From positions 124,001 to 188,000 of the forward strand of contig JAJTJC010000035.1 in assembly GCA_021295155.1 (NCBI GenBank): a stretch of DNA of 64,000 nucleotides, written 5' to 3'. A model generated the notes under the pieces. The model ran no database searches. It was not told where the DNA came from and saw only the letters and a program-made list of their open reading frames with translations. Shown here piece by piece: positions 35,474 through 44,819 of this stretch (position 1 is the first letter of the stretch; each line of letters starts with the position of its first letter). This DNA is from Flavobacteriaceae bacterium D16. Lineage in GTDB: Bacteria > Bacteroidota > Bacteroidia > Flavobacteriales > Flavobacteriaceae. The translations under genes were made by a program, and so were the position numbers.

Positions 35474-36517
35474 TTAACAAAAAAAGAAGTTATCCCCGGG
35501 CTTATTGAATTCCAATGTACTCAGGTATCTTCTAATATCCTCCTGCGCCAGTTCGTTCGCCACGCTTATAATACTTTGTGGTCTTTTCATTTCCGCCATG
35601 TTTTGGTAATGCGCCAGGGGAATATCGTAAATGCTTTTTCCGATTTTTTTTGGATTGTCGCATAACCAGGTAAAAGGAATTCCCCTCTGTTTTAAACCCT
35701 TGGCCAGTGTTTTCCCTTTGTTTCCCGCTCCCCAGAGGACAAGTGGCCTTTTGTTGCAGTAGTCCAGCTTTAGGAAATAGTGTAGTTTGATATCCAGGAA
35801 ATAGTTTTGTGCATAGTGTTCACTTGTTCGTGAAGTACGGGTATCATAGTCTCTCCAGAAGTGCAGTACTTCTTTACAGGGCAAACATTTCAGTCCCCTT
35901 TCATAAAACCGGAAGGTGAGGTCGTAATCCTCAGGGTACCTATTAGGCCTAAATGCCCCTGAAGCATCCAGATCCTCTCTCAGGACCATCCAACAGGGAG
36001 ATGGAATAACACATTCCTTATAAATTTCTCCAAAATTATCACCGCTAAGAGTAAGATCATTTATCCATTTTTCATATCGCGCATAGCCGTTGCTGATACC
36101 CCGCTCAGAAAAGTACTTAACCTGTCCAACTGCCAGGTGTCCGGGACCTTCCTGTATCAGTCCTGCAATCAGGGTTGCTATTTTTTCAGGAACCATAATG
36201 TCATCTGAGTCCATCCTGGATATGTACGCTCCTGAACTTTTCGCATAAGCGGTCCTTAAGGCAGGAATGATGCCTTTACCATCATTTTGTAACAATTTAA
36301 TTCTGTTATCTCTATGGGCATACTGTTTTACTATGGACTCACTTTTATCCGATGAATGATCATTGACTGCAAGTAGTTCCCAGTTCGTATAGTCCTGTTT
36401 GAGGATTGAATCCAGGCAGTCTTTGAGGTACTTTTCCGTATTCCTGAAAGGCATAAGGATGCTTACCAAAGGATCTGATTCAAAAGATGTTTGTCCCTGT
36501 TTACTTCGAGTATTCAT
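35474..36517 (-). CDS. Family 2 glycosyltransferase
   Basis: The 347-residue enzyme has the GT-A fold signature: VSILMPFRNTEKYLKDCLDSIL, VNDHSSDKSE, then the metal-binding SRMDSDD at about 99-105. A second part (about 250-347) has a Rossmann-like segment LVLWGAGNKGKTLAKGLKQRG, seen in some bacterial GT2 enzymes with an added C-terminal domain. It starts directly after the SGNH gene stop (TAA then ATG with no gap). It likely transfers a sugar to surface glycan or lipid. Confidence 0.85.
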   Translation of the reverse strand: MNTRSKQGQTSFESDPLVSILMPFRNTEKYLKDCLDSILKQDYTNWELLAVNDHSSDKSESIVKQYAHRDNRIKLLQNDGKGIIPALRTAYAKSSGAYISRMDSDDIMVPEKIATLIAGLIQEGPGHLAVGQVKYFSERGISNGYARYEKWINDLTLSGDNFGEIYKECVIPSPCWMVLREDLDASGAFRPNRYPEDYDLTFRFYERGLKCLPCKEVLHFWRDYDTRTSRTSEHYAQNYFLDIKLHYFLKLDYCNKRPLVLWGAGNKGKTLAKGLKQRGIPFTWLCDNPKKIGKSIYDIPLAHYQNMAEMKRPQSIISVANELAQEDIRRYLSTLEFNKPGDNFFFC

Positions 36518-37228
36518 TTAATCTTTGGACAAGGCCTTTTCAATAGCCTCCTCGGTTAATGGAGCCATTACCTGATACCCCGTTTTATTCGGGTGTACCC
36601 CATCAGAGCCTAGGTGCTTTTTAAGGCCATTTTTACCATCGCTCATGGCTGAAAAATAATCCAGGTAGGTGATCCCTGTTTTTTCAGCATAGGCTTTAAT
36701 CATGGAGTTGAGTTTAGGAATTTTTTGATCTGGTTCAAGCCCCGGTCGCCAGTTAAAATCCGCTGCGGGCGTCACGGAAGCCAGAATCACTCGAATATCA
36801 TGGTGTAATGCCAGTTCTGTCATGCACCGGAGGTTTTCCATAATATCCTCAAGACTAATGGGTCCGGTATTTTGGGCAATGTCATTAATGCCCGCTAAAA
36901 TGACCACCACAGCAGGATTTAAATGGATAACGTCCTGACGAAATCTAAGGAGCATTTGTGAGCTGGTCTGACCACCAATACCGCGATTTATATAGGGTTT
37001 GCCTTCAAAATAATCCGGATAATGGCTAAGCCAACCTATGGTAATGGAATTGCCGATGAACACAACACGTTTTTCCCCCTTGGCCGGCATTTTGAGGCGA
37101 GCATTGGCTTCTTTATAATGATTTAAGGAAGCCCAATCCTGAGCAATAGTATCTTGATGATTAAACAAGAACATGATTGTTAATAGTATAAGGCACTTCA
37201 CTTGAAATTTCCATGTAAGAGGATGCAA
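36518..37228 (-). CDS. Exported SGNH/GDSL-family hydrolase
   Basis: The 236-residue protein has a signal peptide (ILLTIMFLFNHQDTIAQ) and the four SGNH blocks: FIGNSITIGW (Ser), NRGIGGQTS (Gly), LAGINDIAQ (Asn) and SDGVHPNKTGY (His with Asp). This subgroup acts on acetylated or acylated carbohydrates in the periplasm. It sits between the S10 peptidase (19-nt gap) and the GT2 gene (no gap) in one operon. Confidence 0.9.
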   Translation of the reverse strand: MHPLTWKFQVKCLILLTIMFLFNHQDTIAQDWASLNHYKEANARLKMPAKGEKRVVFIGNSITIGWLSHYPDYFEGKPYINRGIGGQTSSQMLLRFRQDVIHLNPAVVVILAGINDIAQNTGPISLEDIMENLRCMTELALHHDIRVILASVTPAADFNWRPGLEPDQKIPKLNSMIKAYAEKTGITYLDYFSAMSDGKNGLKKHLGSDGVHPNKTGYQVMAPLTEEAIEKALSKD

Positions 37229-37247
37229 AATGTTCTGTTCTAATTGA

Positions 37248-38741
37248 TCAATACTTAGCGCTTTTACCCTTCGAGAGCGTCCGTTTTATAAAATCCCGAA
37301 CATCATCATTCGCTTGTTTCAGGTCTTCACGTCTTAGGTACATCATGTGGCCACTTCGGTATCCTTTAAACTCAAATCGATCTTTCATACGCCCGCTGGG
37401 ATCAACCTGCCACATGGTATACTTGGCATTAAAATAGGTAGTAGCACCGTCGTAATATCCTGACTGAATCAACACGTTAAGGTAGGGGTTCTGTGCCATG
37501 GCTTGCCTCAGATTGTCCCGGGTGTTGTCGTCTTTGTTATCCCATGGTCTTACCGGACCGAACATATTATATTTAATATCGGTCTTGAACTTCAGCACTT
37601 CCTGCAAGTAATAGTTTATTGCCGGGGTAAAACTATGCAACCAGGAGGTAATTTCTGAATTATAGTCAGGGCTATCCCCGGCCAATTGTTTATCTATTCC
37701 CAGGTATCGACTGTCCAGTCTTCCCACAGTATACCCACCGCGGTCCCGCAAAAGGGCTTTCCAGAAGTAGGACGTAGGTACGTCCAGGTTGTGATCCAGT
37801 ATTTCCTTTTTGGAAAGTCCGGAGTAGTAAGCCATCTTTTCGGCCACTGCCTGTCTTTCCTGATCGCTAATGAAACCACCTTTGGCAATTGCCGGGATTA
37901 GTGTGTTAACTGTGTATTCCTCCGACTCAGGCAATACTTCCAATAGATCTTTTTGCTGCAGTGCTTCAGGCAATGCTTTTTGATGCCAGGCAGCGGCCGT
38001 ATAGTAGGGGAGGTTTAAGGCGCTGCTTACCGGGCCTCCTACACGAATTACTTTGTAATCTGCCGGACTTACCATAATCACCCCGTTTAGGTACATCCAT
38101 TGCTGATTTTGTAAGGCAAGGGACAGGCCCATTACCCGGGTACCACCATAGCTTTCCCCGATAATATATTTTGGGGATCGCCAGCGATTATGACGGGTTA
38201 CAAATGTATTCAACCATTCTGCCAGATACTTGATATCTGCATTGATCCCAAAAAATTTGCTTCGGTCTACTTCCTTGCCGGTCTCCGGGATGGTTCGTGA
38301 ATATCCCGTGTTGGCCGGGTTTACGTATACTATGTCTGTAACATCCAGAACGGAATACGGATTTTCACGCACGCCATAGGGCTGCACCGGATAACCTTCA
38401 TCATCAATATTCAGGATTCTCGGTCCTGTATATGCAAGGTGCATCCAGACCGAACCCGATCCCGGACCCCCGTTAAAGGAGATCAACAGTGGCCTGGAGC
38501 CTCTGTCTTTAATGCCGCTTCGTGTGTAATAGGTGTAATGCAGTGCAGCGATCGGCTTTCCGTGCTCATCCCATACAGGTTGGGTGCCTGTTTCGGCGGT
38601 ATAGTTAAAACTTGTCCCGTTGACAGCTACACTGTGTTGGGTGGTAACAGTAGTGTCAAGTGGAAGTTTTCTTTCCTGGGCGATACCGTTAGACAATAGG
38701 CCAAGAGAAAAAATGGACACTAAGGCGTATTTGAATTTCAT
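37248..38741 (-). CDS. Secreted S10-family serine carboxypeptidase-like protein
   Basis: The 497-residue protein has a signal peptide ending SNGIAQ. S10 landmarks are FNGGPGSGSVWMHL, the nucleophile GESYGGTR (about 190-197), and the C-terminal His in GYRSGHMMYL. Bacterial S10 proteins remove C-terminal residues from peptides and are abundant in Bacteroidota. It is first in the S10-SGNH-GT2 operon and is divergent from the oxidoreductase gene at 38869. Confidence 0.9.
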   Translation of the reverse strand: MKFKYALVSIFSLGLLSNGIAQERKLPLDTTVTTQHSVAVNGTSFNYTAETGTQPVWDEHGKPIAALHYTYYTRSGIKDRGSRPLLISFNGGPGSGSVWMHLAYTGPRILNIDDEGYPVQPYGVRENPYSVLDVTDIVYVNPANTGYSRTIPETGKEVDRSKFFGINADIKYLAEWLNTFVTRHNRWRSPKYIIGESYGGTRVMGLSLALQNQQWMYLNGVIMVSPADYKVIRVGGPVSSALNLPYYTAAAWHQKALPEALQQKDLLEVLPESEEYTVNTLIPAIAKGGFISDQERQAVAEKMAYYSGLSKKEILDHNLDVPTSYFWKALLRDRGGYTVGRLDSRYLGIDKQLAGDSPDYNSEITSWLHSFTPAINYYLQEVLKFKTDIKYNMFGPVRPWDNKDDNTRDNLRQAMAQNPYLNVLIQSGYYDGATTYFNAKYTMWQVDPSGRMKDRFEFKGYRSGHMMYLRREDLKQANDDVRDFIKRTLSKGKSAKY

Positions 38742-38868
38742 ATTTTTTGATTTAGTCAGCTCCTAAAATAGACAATTTCAATGAGAGTTTATTTCTGGAT
38801 TGTTGCCAATACAGCACTGTAATTTTAGAATTATGTACCTTTAATAGGAAGACTTTAATACCTGTTAA

Positions 38869-39987
38869 ATGAGAAGAAGAAGATTCAATCAAACCTTAGC
38901 CAAGGGGATAGGAGGAGCTACCTTAATAAGTGCAATGCCACTTTCCTGCGCCATGGGCAGTCAGCAAAAAAATAAGTTGGGAATTGCCCTGGTCGGACTA
39001 GGTAGTTACAGTACTTATCAACTGGCGCCTGCCTTGCAGCAGTCCGAATACTGCTACCTGGCAGGAGTAGTTACGGGTACTCCAGCCAAGGAAAATATTT
39101 GGGCTAAAAAATATAATATCCCTCAAAAAAACATCTACAACTACCAAAATTTTGACACCATTGCAAACAATGAAGATATTGACGTTGTCTACGTAGTATT
39201 ACCCAATAGCATGCATGCGGAATTCTCCATACGTGCGGCCAGGGCAGGGAAACATGTTATATGTGAAAAACCCATGGCCTTGAATGTTGCGGAATGTGAT
39301 GAGATTATCCAGGCGTGTAAGGAAGCCGGTGTAAAGTTGGGTATGGGCTATCGTTTGCACTCAGAACCTTATACCCAGCAAATAAAAACCTTTGTACAGG
39401 AGAACACATTTGGAAACCCTCTATTTGTAAATGCCGAAGCGGCTTATATCTCCAGGGGTAACCCTGATCAATGGAGGTTAGACATCAAGCGTTCAGGGGG
39501 AGGAGCCTTGATGAATATGGGTGTTTATTCCATCCAGAGCGCCATTTATGGTTGTGGGATGAACCCAGTTTCAGTAAGCGCCCAGGAATTCAGTACAAGG
39601 CCGGAATATTTTAAGGAAACGGATGAAACCATTACGGCTCAATTTGAATTTCCGAACGGTACAGTTGGTCAAATTATGACTTCTCACAATGCCAGTGCAA
39701 ACCGCTTATATGTTTCCTGCAGCAGGGGTTGGATGGAACTGCAACCGGCAAATTCATATGGACCTCTAAAAGGAAACACTTCAAAAGGTCCCGTATCTTT
39801 TCCACATGAAAGTCAGCAAAAATTACAAATGGATGATTTCAGCAAACATATTCTGAAAGGAGCCCCAAACCTGGCGCCAGGGGAAATGGGTAAACGGGAT
39901 ATGATTATTGTGGAAGCGATCTACGCGTCTATAGCCTCTGGCGGAAAGAAGCAAAATTTAAACCTCGGCAGCTTAGGACTGGTCTAA
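38869..39987 (+). CDS. Gfo/Idh/MocA-family oxidoreductase with twin-arginine-type signal
   Basis: The 372-residue protein starts MRRRRFNQTLAKGIGGATL, a Tat-like signal, before the Rossmann strand GIALVGLGSYSTYQL. The family signature VICEKPMALN lies near residue 140, and the substrate domain resembles glucose-fructose oxidoreductase. The enzyme would be folded with NAD(P) in the cytoplasm and exported to the periplasm. LSCAMG could be an imperfect lipobox. The sugar substrate is unknown. Confidence 0.88.
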   Translation: MRRRRFNQTLAKGIGGATLISAMPLSCAMGSQQKNKLGIALVGLGSYSTYQLAPALQQSEYCYLAGVVTGTPAKENIWAKKYNIPQKNIYNYQNFDTIANNEDIDVVYVVLPNSMHAEFSIRAARAGKHVICEKPMALNVAECDEIIQACKEAGVKLGMGYRLHSEPYTQQIKTFVQENTFGNPLFVNAEAAYISRGNPDQWRLDIKRSGGGALMNMGVYSIQSAIYGCGMNPVSVSAQEFSTRPEYFKETDETITAQFEFPNGTVGQIMTSHNASANRLYVSCSRGWMELQPANSYGPLKGNTSKGPVSFPHESQQKLQMDDFSKHILKGAPNLAPGEMGKRDMIIVEAIYASIASGGKKQNLNLGSLGLV

Positions 39988-40005
39988 TATCAAGCATAAA
40001 GTCAG

Positions 40006-40401
40006 CTACATCTGAAATAGGTTGGAGGGTTCGTCTTCTTTATCATGAAGCAACCAGTATTCAGCAATCTTGATTGAATCAAAAACCCGTAAGTTGCCGG
40101 CCCTGTTGTTTGCTACCAGCTCCAGGAACTGTTCCTGCTCATTGCCTTTCCATACCAGCGCAAGTTTAACCTTATCTCGTAAAACTTCAGCCATGGTTTC
40201 ACCAAGGAAAAAGAGTTCAATCGTGGGCAAATCCGCGTATGACACAGGAATAAGGTCTACAAGTACTTTATAAATCTTTACCGATTGGCACTTGCGCATA
40301 ATGATTTTGGGGTATTTGATGAAATCCCAATAATCATAGATGCCATCAATAGACATGACCAAGAACTCTGCCTTGTTCTTAAATGCATACGTGCTGTTCA
40401 T
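40006..40401 (-). CDS. SpoIIAA/STAS-like small protein
   Basis: The 131-residue cytosolic protein alternates strands and helices in the order of a STAS/SpoIIAA-like fold: KVLVDLIPV, then PTIELFFLGETMAEVLRDKVKLALVW and RVFDSIKIAEYWLL. I recall flavobacterial relatives annotated this way, without proven function. The start ATG at 40401 lies in the right arm of a 9-bp inverted repeat that continues upstream (40399-40426). Confidence 0.6.
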   Translation of the reverse strand: MNSTYAFKNKAEFLVMSIDGIYDYWDFIKYPKIIMRKCQSVKIYKVLVDLIPVSYADLPTIELFFLGETMAEVLRDKVKLALVWKGNEQEQFLELVANNRAGNLRVFDSIKIAEYWLLHDKEDEPSNLFQM

Positions 40402-40426
40402 TCTTATCTGGTTACTTATAAGAATG
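40399..40426 (-). repeat. 9-bp inverted repeat containing the start codon of the SpoIIAA-like gene
   Basis: CATTCTTAT and ATAAGAATG are perfect reverse complements separated by 10 nt. On the transcript the second arm ends with AUG, the start codon, so a hairpin could block initiation. Alternatively it is a DNA operator. About 225 nt of AT-rich sequence upstream (40427-40652) shows nothing else I can name. Confidence 0.55.
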
Positions 40427-40652
40427 TTTATTCACTGGAAGGTAGGTTGGAAAGAATTTTCTTTCACGATAAATTTAATGAAAATATTTCACTTTTCTCT
40501 GTAAATATGTTAAAAAATTAAATTATTATTAACTATATGGAATATAAATATTCATTATTTCAATATAAATGGAATTTATTTAAGAAAATAGAATAAAATT
40601 GATTAGGAGAATACCAATTTCTGAGCGACCTATTTTACCCTGAAGTTGCTAT

Positions 40653-41417
40653 TTAGAACTTTTCAAACACCCCCAGACCAAAAAGAGCAAAATCGTATTT
40701 GACCGGATCCTCCGGGTCTAGTTTTCTAAGATTTTGATCTAGCTCTATTACCGCTCTAGCATCATTTTGCTTGCGGCTAAGCAGGCCTAGTTTTCGGGCA
40801 ACATTCCCGGAATGTACATCCAGGGGACAGGAAAGCATTGCCGGAGACAGGTTTCGCCACAAACCAAAATCCACACCCTGATGGTCATTCCTGATCATCC
40901 ATCGGAGAAACATATTGATTCGTTTGGCAGCCGAGCCTTTGGATGGGTCTGAGATGTGCTTGGTGCTTCTTGCCGGATGTTTTAATTCAAAAAAATGACC
41001 CTTAAAAGCGGTAATGGCCGGCTGGAGGCTGTCTTTCTCCGCGTATCGGGTAAATATTCCTTCCAGTCCCTTATGGTTCCGATACAAGTGCCTGAGAGCC
41101 GTTATAAAATAGGTGAGGTCTATGCCGTTGAAGGTGCGGTGTACAAAAGAGGAAAGCGACTCCAGGTCTCGCGGGTTATGGCCCATAACGTACTCGTAAG
41201 GAGCAAGGTCCATCAATTCTATCAGCTGCCTGGCATTTTTAATAATGCTTTTACGATTACCCCAGGCTATGGTGGCTGTCAGAAATCCACTTATCTCAAT
41301 ATCCTCCTTACCGTCAAAACTGTGGGGAATAGAAACTGGGTCTGTCTCCAAGAATTCAGCGGTATTGTACTGGATGACCTTTGCGTCCAGAAATTCCTTG
41401 AGTTCTTGCCGGGTCAT
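40653..41417 (-). CDS. TIGR02757-family protein
   Basis: The 254-residue protein matches TIGR02757: FLDAKVIQYN at the start, GFLTATIAWGNRKSI, then KRINMFLRWMIRND and CPLDVHSGNVARKLGLLSRK toward the end. The latter resembles helix-hairpin-helix glycosylase features, so a DNA-repair link has been suggested, but function is unproven. It lies 11 nt downstream of the ABC ATPase gene and may be cotranscribed. Confidence 0.85.
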   Translation of the reverse strand: MTRQELKEFLDAKVIQYNTAEFLETDPVSIPHSFDGKEDIEISGFLTATIAWGNRKSIIKNARQLIELMDLAPYEYVMGHNPRDLESLSSFVHRTFNGIDLTYFITALRHLYRNHKGLEGIFTRYAEKDSLQPAITAFKGHFFELKHPARSTKHISDPSKGSAAKRINMFLRWMIRNDHQGVDFGLWRNLSPAMLSCPLDVHSGNVARKLGLLSRKQNDARAVIELDQNLRKLDPEDPVKYDFALFGLGVFEKF

Positions 41418-41428
41418 AGGGGTGGCAA

Positions 41429-42094
41429 CTAGTGTATTATCTGACCATCTACCATGGTAAGCTTTCGGTCGGCCATTTCTGCCAGTTCTTCATTGTGGGT
41501 GACAATGATAAAGGTTTGCCCCATTTCATCCCGCAATTGAAAGAACAACTTATGAAGCCTTTCTGCACTTTCAGAATCCAGGTTTCCACTGGGTTCATCC
41601 GCCATAATAACAGAAGGTTGGTTGATAAGTGCACGCGCTACGGCCACACGTTGTTGCTCCCCACCGGATAATTCCTGTGGTTTGTGGTGTGTACGTTCAC
41701 TAAGCCCCAGATAACCCAAAAGCTCCAGGCCTCTTCTTTCAGCCTCAGATTTTCCAATTCCCTTGATATAGGCCGGTATGCAGACGTTTTCCAGAGCTGT
41801 AAATTCCGGTAATAGTTGATGAAACTGAAAAATAAAACCGATATGCTCATTGCGAAATCGCGCCAGTTCACGCCCGCTCAGGGAGGTGATATTGGTATCG
41901 TTGATTAGCAGTTGGCTGTCTTTGGTGTTCGATTGCACATCCAAGGTGCCCAATATTTGCAGAAGTGTTGTCTTGCCCGCTCCAGAGGCCCCAACGATTG
42001 ATACAATTTCACTTTTCTCAATATCGAGATCAACTCCTTTCAATACCTGAAGTGTACTGAATGACTTTTGAATGTTCCTTGCTTTAATCATCAT
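41429..42094 (-). CDS. LolD-like ABC transporter ATP-binding protein
   Basis: The 221-residue ATPase has Walker [12 protein letters not shown]-loop [16 protein letters not shown], signature [15 protein letters not shown], Walker [13 protein letters not shown] and H-loop VTHNEEL. The [12 protein letters not shown] and EPSGNLD features fit the LolD/MacB/FtsE group, which works with membrane permeases in lipoprotein release or export. No permease gene is adjacent, as is often the case for Bacteroidota LolD. Confidence 0.85.
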   Translation of the reverse strand: MMIKARNIQKSFSTLQVLKGVDLDIEKSEIVSIVGASGAGKTTLLQILGTLDVQSNTKDSQLLINDTNITSLSGRELARFRNEHIGFIFQFHQLLPEFTALENVCIPAYIKGIGKSEAERRGLELLGYLGLSERTHHKPQELSGGEQQRVAVARALINQPSVIMADEPSGNLDSESAERLHKLFFQLRDEMGQTFIIVTHNEELAEMADRKLTMVDGQIIH

Positions 42095-42265
42095 AAAGAC
42101 TATCTGTCTGTGTAGCTAACAGCTAAGCAAAAGTAATGATATGATAGAAGAATTCATCAGCGTATGCCTAAAATGAAATAGGATGTCAATGAGAAATTCC
42201 GTTTAAAGAAGTAACTTAGTAGCTACTGCAAATTTTATACTTATCTGCCATAAATAAATTATCAC

Positions 42266-42868
42266 ATGCCACCATATAAAAGCCTTGAAGAGTACAATAT
42301 TGAAATAACCAATGAAGTAAAAGAACGTTATTCCCATATAATCAATGAGATAGGAGAGGATGTAAACAGGGAAGGTCTGGTAAAGACTCCCGAACGAGCG
42401 GCTAAGGCCATGCTATTCCTTACTCAGGGATATAAGCAGGATGCAGCTGCTGTTTTACGAAGTGCTCTTTTTGAGGAATCGTATAATGAAATGGTTATTG
42501 TTAAGGATATTGAGTTGTATTCCCTTTGCGAGCACCACATGCTGCCTTTTTTTGGTAAGGCTCATATTGCATATATACCCAACGGAAAGATTGTAGGACT
42601 CAGTAAACTCCCCAGAGTAGTAGATATCTTTGCCCGGCGATTGCAGGTTCAGGAGCGGCTTACGGAGCAGATACTGGATTGTATTAATGATGTGCTGAAA
42701 CCCAGCGGGGTAGCTGTTGTAATTGAAGCAGCCCATATGTGCATGATGATGCGCGGGGTCCAAAAGCAAAATTCGGTTACCACTACTTCAGGTTTCCGGG
42801 GTTCTTTCGAGCAACAGGAAACGCGAAATGAATTTCTAAAACTGATTAGCAGTAATTTGTCCTCTTGA
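42266..42868 (+). CDS. folE: GTP cyclohydrolase I
   Basis: The 200-residue enzyme converts GTP to 7,8-dihydroneopterin triphosphate, the first step in folate synthesis. Zinc ligands are Cys88 and His91 in [10 protein letters not shown], and Cys159 in AHMCMMMRG. The N-terminal [10 protein letters not shown]-like segment ([12 protein letters not shown]) is conserved. It starts 171 nt from the divergent ABC ATPase gene, in a region with several small palindromes (for example AGTAGCTACT) but no clear promoter. Confidence 0.95.
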   Translation: MPPYKSLEEYNIEITNEVKERYSHIINEIGEDVNREGLVKTPERAAKAMLFLTQGYKQDAAAVLRSALFEESYNEMVIVKDIELYSLCEHHMLPFFGKAHIAYIPNGKIVGLSKLPRVVDIFARRLQVQERLTEQILDCINDVLKPSGVAVVIEAAHMCMMMRGVQKQNSVTTTSGFRGSFEQQETRNEFLKLISSNLSS

Positions 42869-42904
42869 TATGGTTTAATTAACCAGGCTGTATTGATTTT
42901 AGCT

Positions 42905-43204
42905 ATGGAGAAACAACACAAATGGCGTAATCTGATTTTTGGCTTGCTACTGGATGGAATCGGAATGCTTTCATTCGTAATCCCGGGTATTGGTGAATTT
43001 TCTGACATCATCTGGGCACCCGTTTCAGGTTGGCTAATGACTCGTATGTACAAGGGAAGAGTAGGGCAGGTGGCAGGCGTAGTTTCGTTCCTTGAAGAAC
43101 TTCTGCCTGGATTTGATTTTATACCTTCTTTTACCCTTATGTGGATCTACACCTATGTTATTAAAAGCAAAAAAAGCAATTACGTCTCTGTTGAAAACGA
43201 ATAG
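42905..43204 (+). CDS. Small two-helix membrane protein, unknown function
   Basis: From the ATG at 42905 the protein has 99 residues, with hydrophobic segments at about 8-27 and 68-86 and a conserved-looking GRVGQVAGVVSFLEELLPGFDFIP. A TTG 12 nt upstream is in frame but unnecessary. It lies 36 nt after folE and may be cotranscribed. I recognise no family with confidence. Confidence 0.65.
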   Translation: MEKQHKWRNLIFGLLLDGIGMLSFVIPGIGEFSDIIWAPVSGWLMTRMYKGRVGQVAGVVSFLEELLPGFDFIPSFTLMWIYTYVIKSKKSNYVSVENE

Positions 43205-43215
43205 ATGTAATGGAT

Positions 43216-43533
43216 CTACTTTAAAAGGAAACCCAGTCCCATGCGCTGCAGCATTTTCTTTTCAAAACCCCAAAAGAACTGAAACTGACCAAACAGCCAC
43301 CCGAAAAAGACCAATAACACCTGGTAGATCGGAAAAATGATCAATAACCTCATGGACCAATAGATTACGCCGCTCCACCAGGCATCTGGAAAATTAGCCC
43401 GATCAAGGCCAATTAATTCCAGAAAAGGCTTTGCAACATAAACAGAGGCCGATCCGGTAATGGCAAAAACAACAAATATTACGATTAACTGGAAATTTGA
43501 GTCAATTCCCCATTTCTGTTTGAGCTTGTTCAT
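43216..43533 (-). CDS. Small inner-membrane protein (DUF6787-like)
   Basis: From the ATG at 43533 (MNKLKQKWGIDSNFQL) it has 105 residues and two TM helices, with a conserved FLLK-type C-terminus and FEKKMLQRMGLG. An ATG at 43554 adds seven residues. From memory, a flavobacterial family next to a DUF6146 lipoprotein looks like this; the number of the family is not certain. It converges on the membrane protein at 42905. Confidence 0.65.
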   Translation of the reverse strand: MNKLKQKWGIDSNFQLIVIFVVFAITGSASVYVAKPFLELIGLDRANFPDAWWSGVIYWSMRLLIIFPIYQVLLVFFGWLFGQFQFFWGFEKKMLQRMGLGFLLK

Positions 43534-43563
43534 AGCACTGATTTCTCCCGCCAAAGATATTAT

Positions 43564-44022
43564 TTATATCCGGGGGATAAAAGGTCCTAATCGCTGTCTG
43601 TATTTACGCTGGAAATAGATGAAATAATTGTACAGTTTGTAATTCACTTCATATCCGTAATCTACATTTTGCTCATAGTTTATCTGAAGCTCGTAAAGTA
43701 GCGGATCAAAACGGTTGGGTTGCATCACCCTTTGGTTCCACTCTATTACATAAAGTCGGTTCCGGGTTTCCAGGAAATTTTGCGAATAATAGCCTCTAGG
43801 CTGTGCGATGCTATTTAGCCAAAAATTAAATCCAGGTTCAATAATAATAATCTCGTATTTCGAATCCGGGTCACTAATAGTTACTGTGTCTGCTTCCTTA
43901 TTTTGAAAGGCAGCAGCTTCCCCTTCACTTATACTCACTGATTTTTGACTACTTCCACAGCTGCTCACACTAAATAAAACAACGAGTAATACTAATCCTG
44001 AACCTGCAATCCATCTTCTCAT
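43564..44022 (-). CDS. DUF6146-like lipoprotein
   Basis: The 152-residue protein has a lipobox (LFSVSSC) and a short Ser-rich linker, then a compact domain with Trp/Tyr-rich motifs NFWLNSIAQPRGYYSQNFLETRN. I recall this as a conserved flavobacterial lipoprotein. Function is unknown. It lies 9 nt upstream of the membrane protein start region and follows a terminator, so it begins a new transcript. Confidence 0.65.
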   Translation of the reverse strand: MRRWIAGSGLVLLVVLFSVSSCGSSQKSVSISEGEAAAFQNKEADTVTISDPDSKYEIIIIEPGFNFWLNSIAQPRGYYSQNFLETRNRLYVIEWNQRVMQPNRFDPLLYELQINYEQNVDYGYEVNYKLYNYFIYFQRKYRQRLGPFIPRI

Positions 44023-44053
44023 ATCAAATACTTTTCAGTTAAGTAGAAGATAC

Positions 44054-44082
44054 AAAAAAACCGCCTGCAATTGGCAAACGGT
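44054..44082 (-). terminator. Intrinsic terminator after the DUF937 gene
   Basis: On the minus strand ACCG-TT-TGC-CAATT-GCA-GG-CGGT folds with a small internal loop and is followed by seven T. It ends transcription from the DUF937 side. Confidence 0.8.
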
Positions 44083-44113
44083 CTTGTTAATTCTTGTTAA
44101 GTAATGGCAGTGT

Positions 44114-44746
44114 TTACTTGCCTAAAAGGTTGCCAAGCATACCGCCCAGGCCACCTTTCTTTTTGGATCCGCCCAGCACCATGCCTGCTACATCATCCAG
44201 AACGCTTCCATCACCGTCTGAGTCCAAAAGTGTGGTAATCAGGCTTTGGTTTTGTTCAGGCTGTCCGCCAAGCATGCTCCCTAGCAAAGCGTTCATGCCT
44301 GAAGAATCCTGAACACTGCTTTGCGCGGTTTGTCGACCCAGAAATCCCATTACAATGGGTGCTGCAATTTTCAATATCTTGGCAATGCTGCCAGCATCCA
44401 TACCTGATTTTTGGCTTATGGCATTCTCAACAGCGGATTGTTTATTTCCAAGGACGTGCCCAAGAATGCCTGCACCGTCTTCAACAACAGACTTATCTAC
44501 ACCTCCACCAAAAAGTCCGCCGAGATCGTCCAGTATACTTCCATTGTGTTTATTGGAAAGGGCACTCATAAGGCCCTGGGCACCCTGTGCCGTACCTGCA
44601 TTCTTTTTCATGGCGCCCAGTAATAAAGGCATTGCCATACCCAGCACATCTGCTGTTTTGTTTTCGGGCTGGCCGGTTTCACCGGCTACACCGCTAATTA
44701 ATTGTTTGCCCATTGGGCTGTTTAAAAGGTCAAGTAATCCAGACAT
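44114..44746 (-). CDS. DUF937-family protein
   Basis: From the ATG at 44746 (MSGLLDLLNSPMGKQLI) it has 210 residues; an in-frame upstream start at 44776 adds ten. The protein repeats short helical units with glycine and asparagine (GQPENKTADVLGMAMPLLLGAM, LSNKHNGSILDDLGGLFGGG, DSDGDGSVLDDVAGMVLGG), characteristic of DUF937. The last two resemble Asp-rich dockerin-like or Ca-binding loops. No signal peptide; function unknown. It follows serA on the same strand. Confidence 0.8.
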   Translation of the reverse strand: MSGLLDLLNSPMGKQLISGVAGETGQPENKTADVLGMAMPLLLGAMKKNAGTAQGAQGLMSALSNKHNGSILDDLGGLFGGGVDKSVVEDGAGILGHVLGNKQSAVENAISQKSGMDAGSIAKILKIAAPIVMGFLGRQTAQSSVQDSSGMNALLGSMLGGQPEQNQSLITTLLDSDGDGSVLDDVAGMVLGGSKKKGGLGGMLGNLLGK

Positions 44747-44819
44747 AGTTTCTTTGTTAGGTTTTAAAATTATCAATAGCCCGACAAATTTCTGTCGCCG
44801 CTATCCTGTATTCTTATTA

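Noticed and set aside
42095-42265. Short palindromes TAGCT-AAC-AGCTA and AGTAGCTACT between the ABC ATPase and folE genes
   Set aside because: They are short, differ in sequence and have no repeated partner, so chance is a sufficient explanation.
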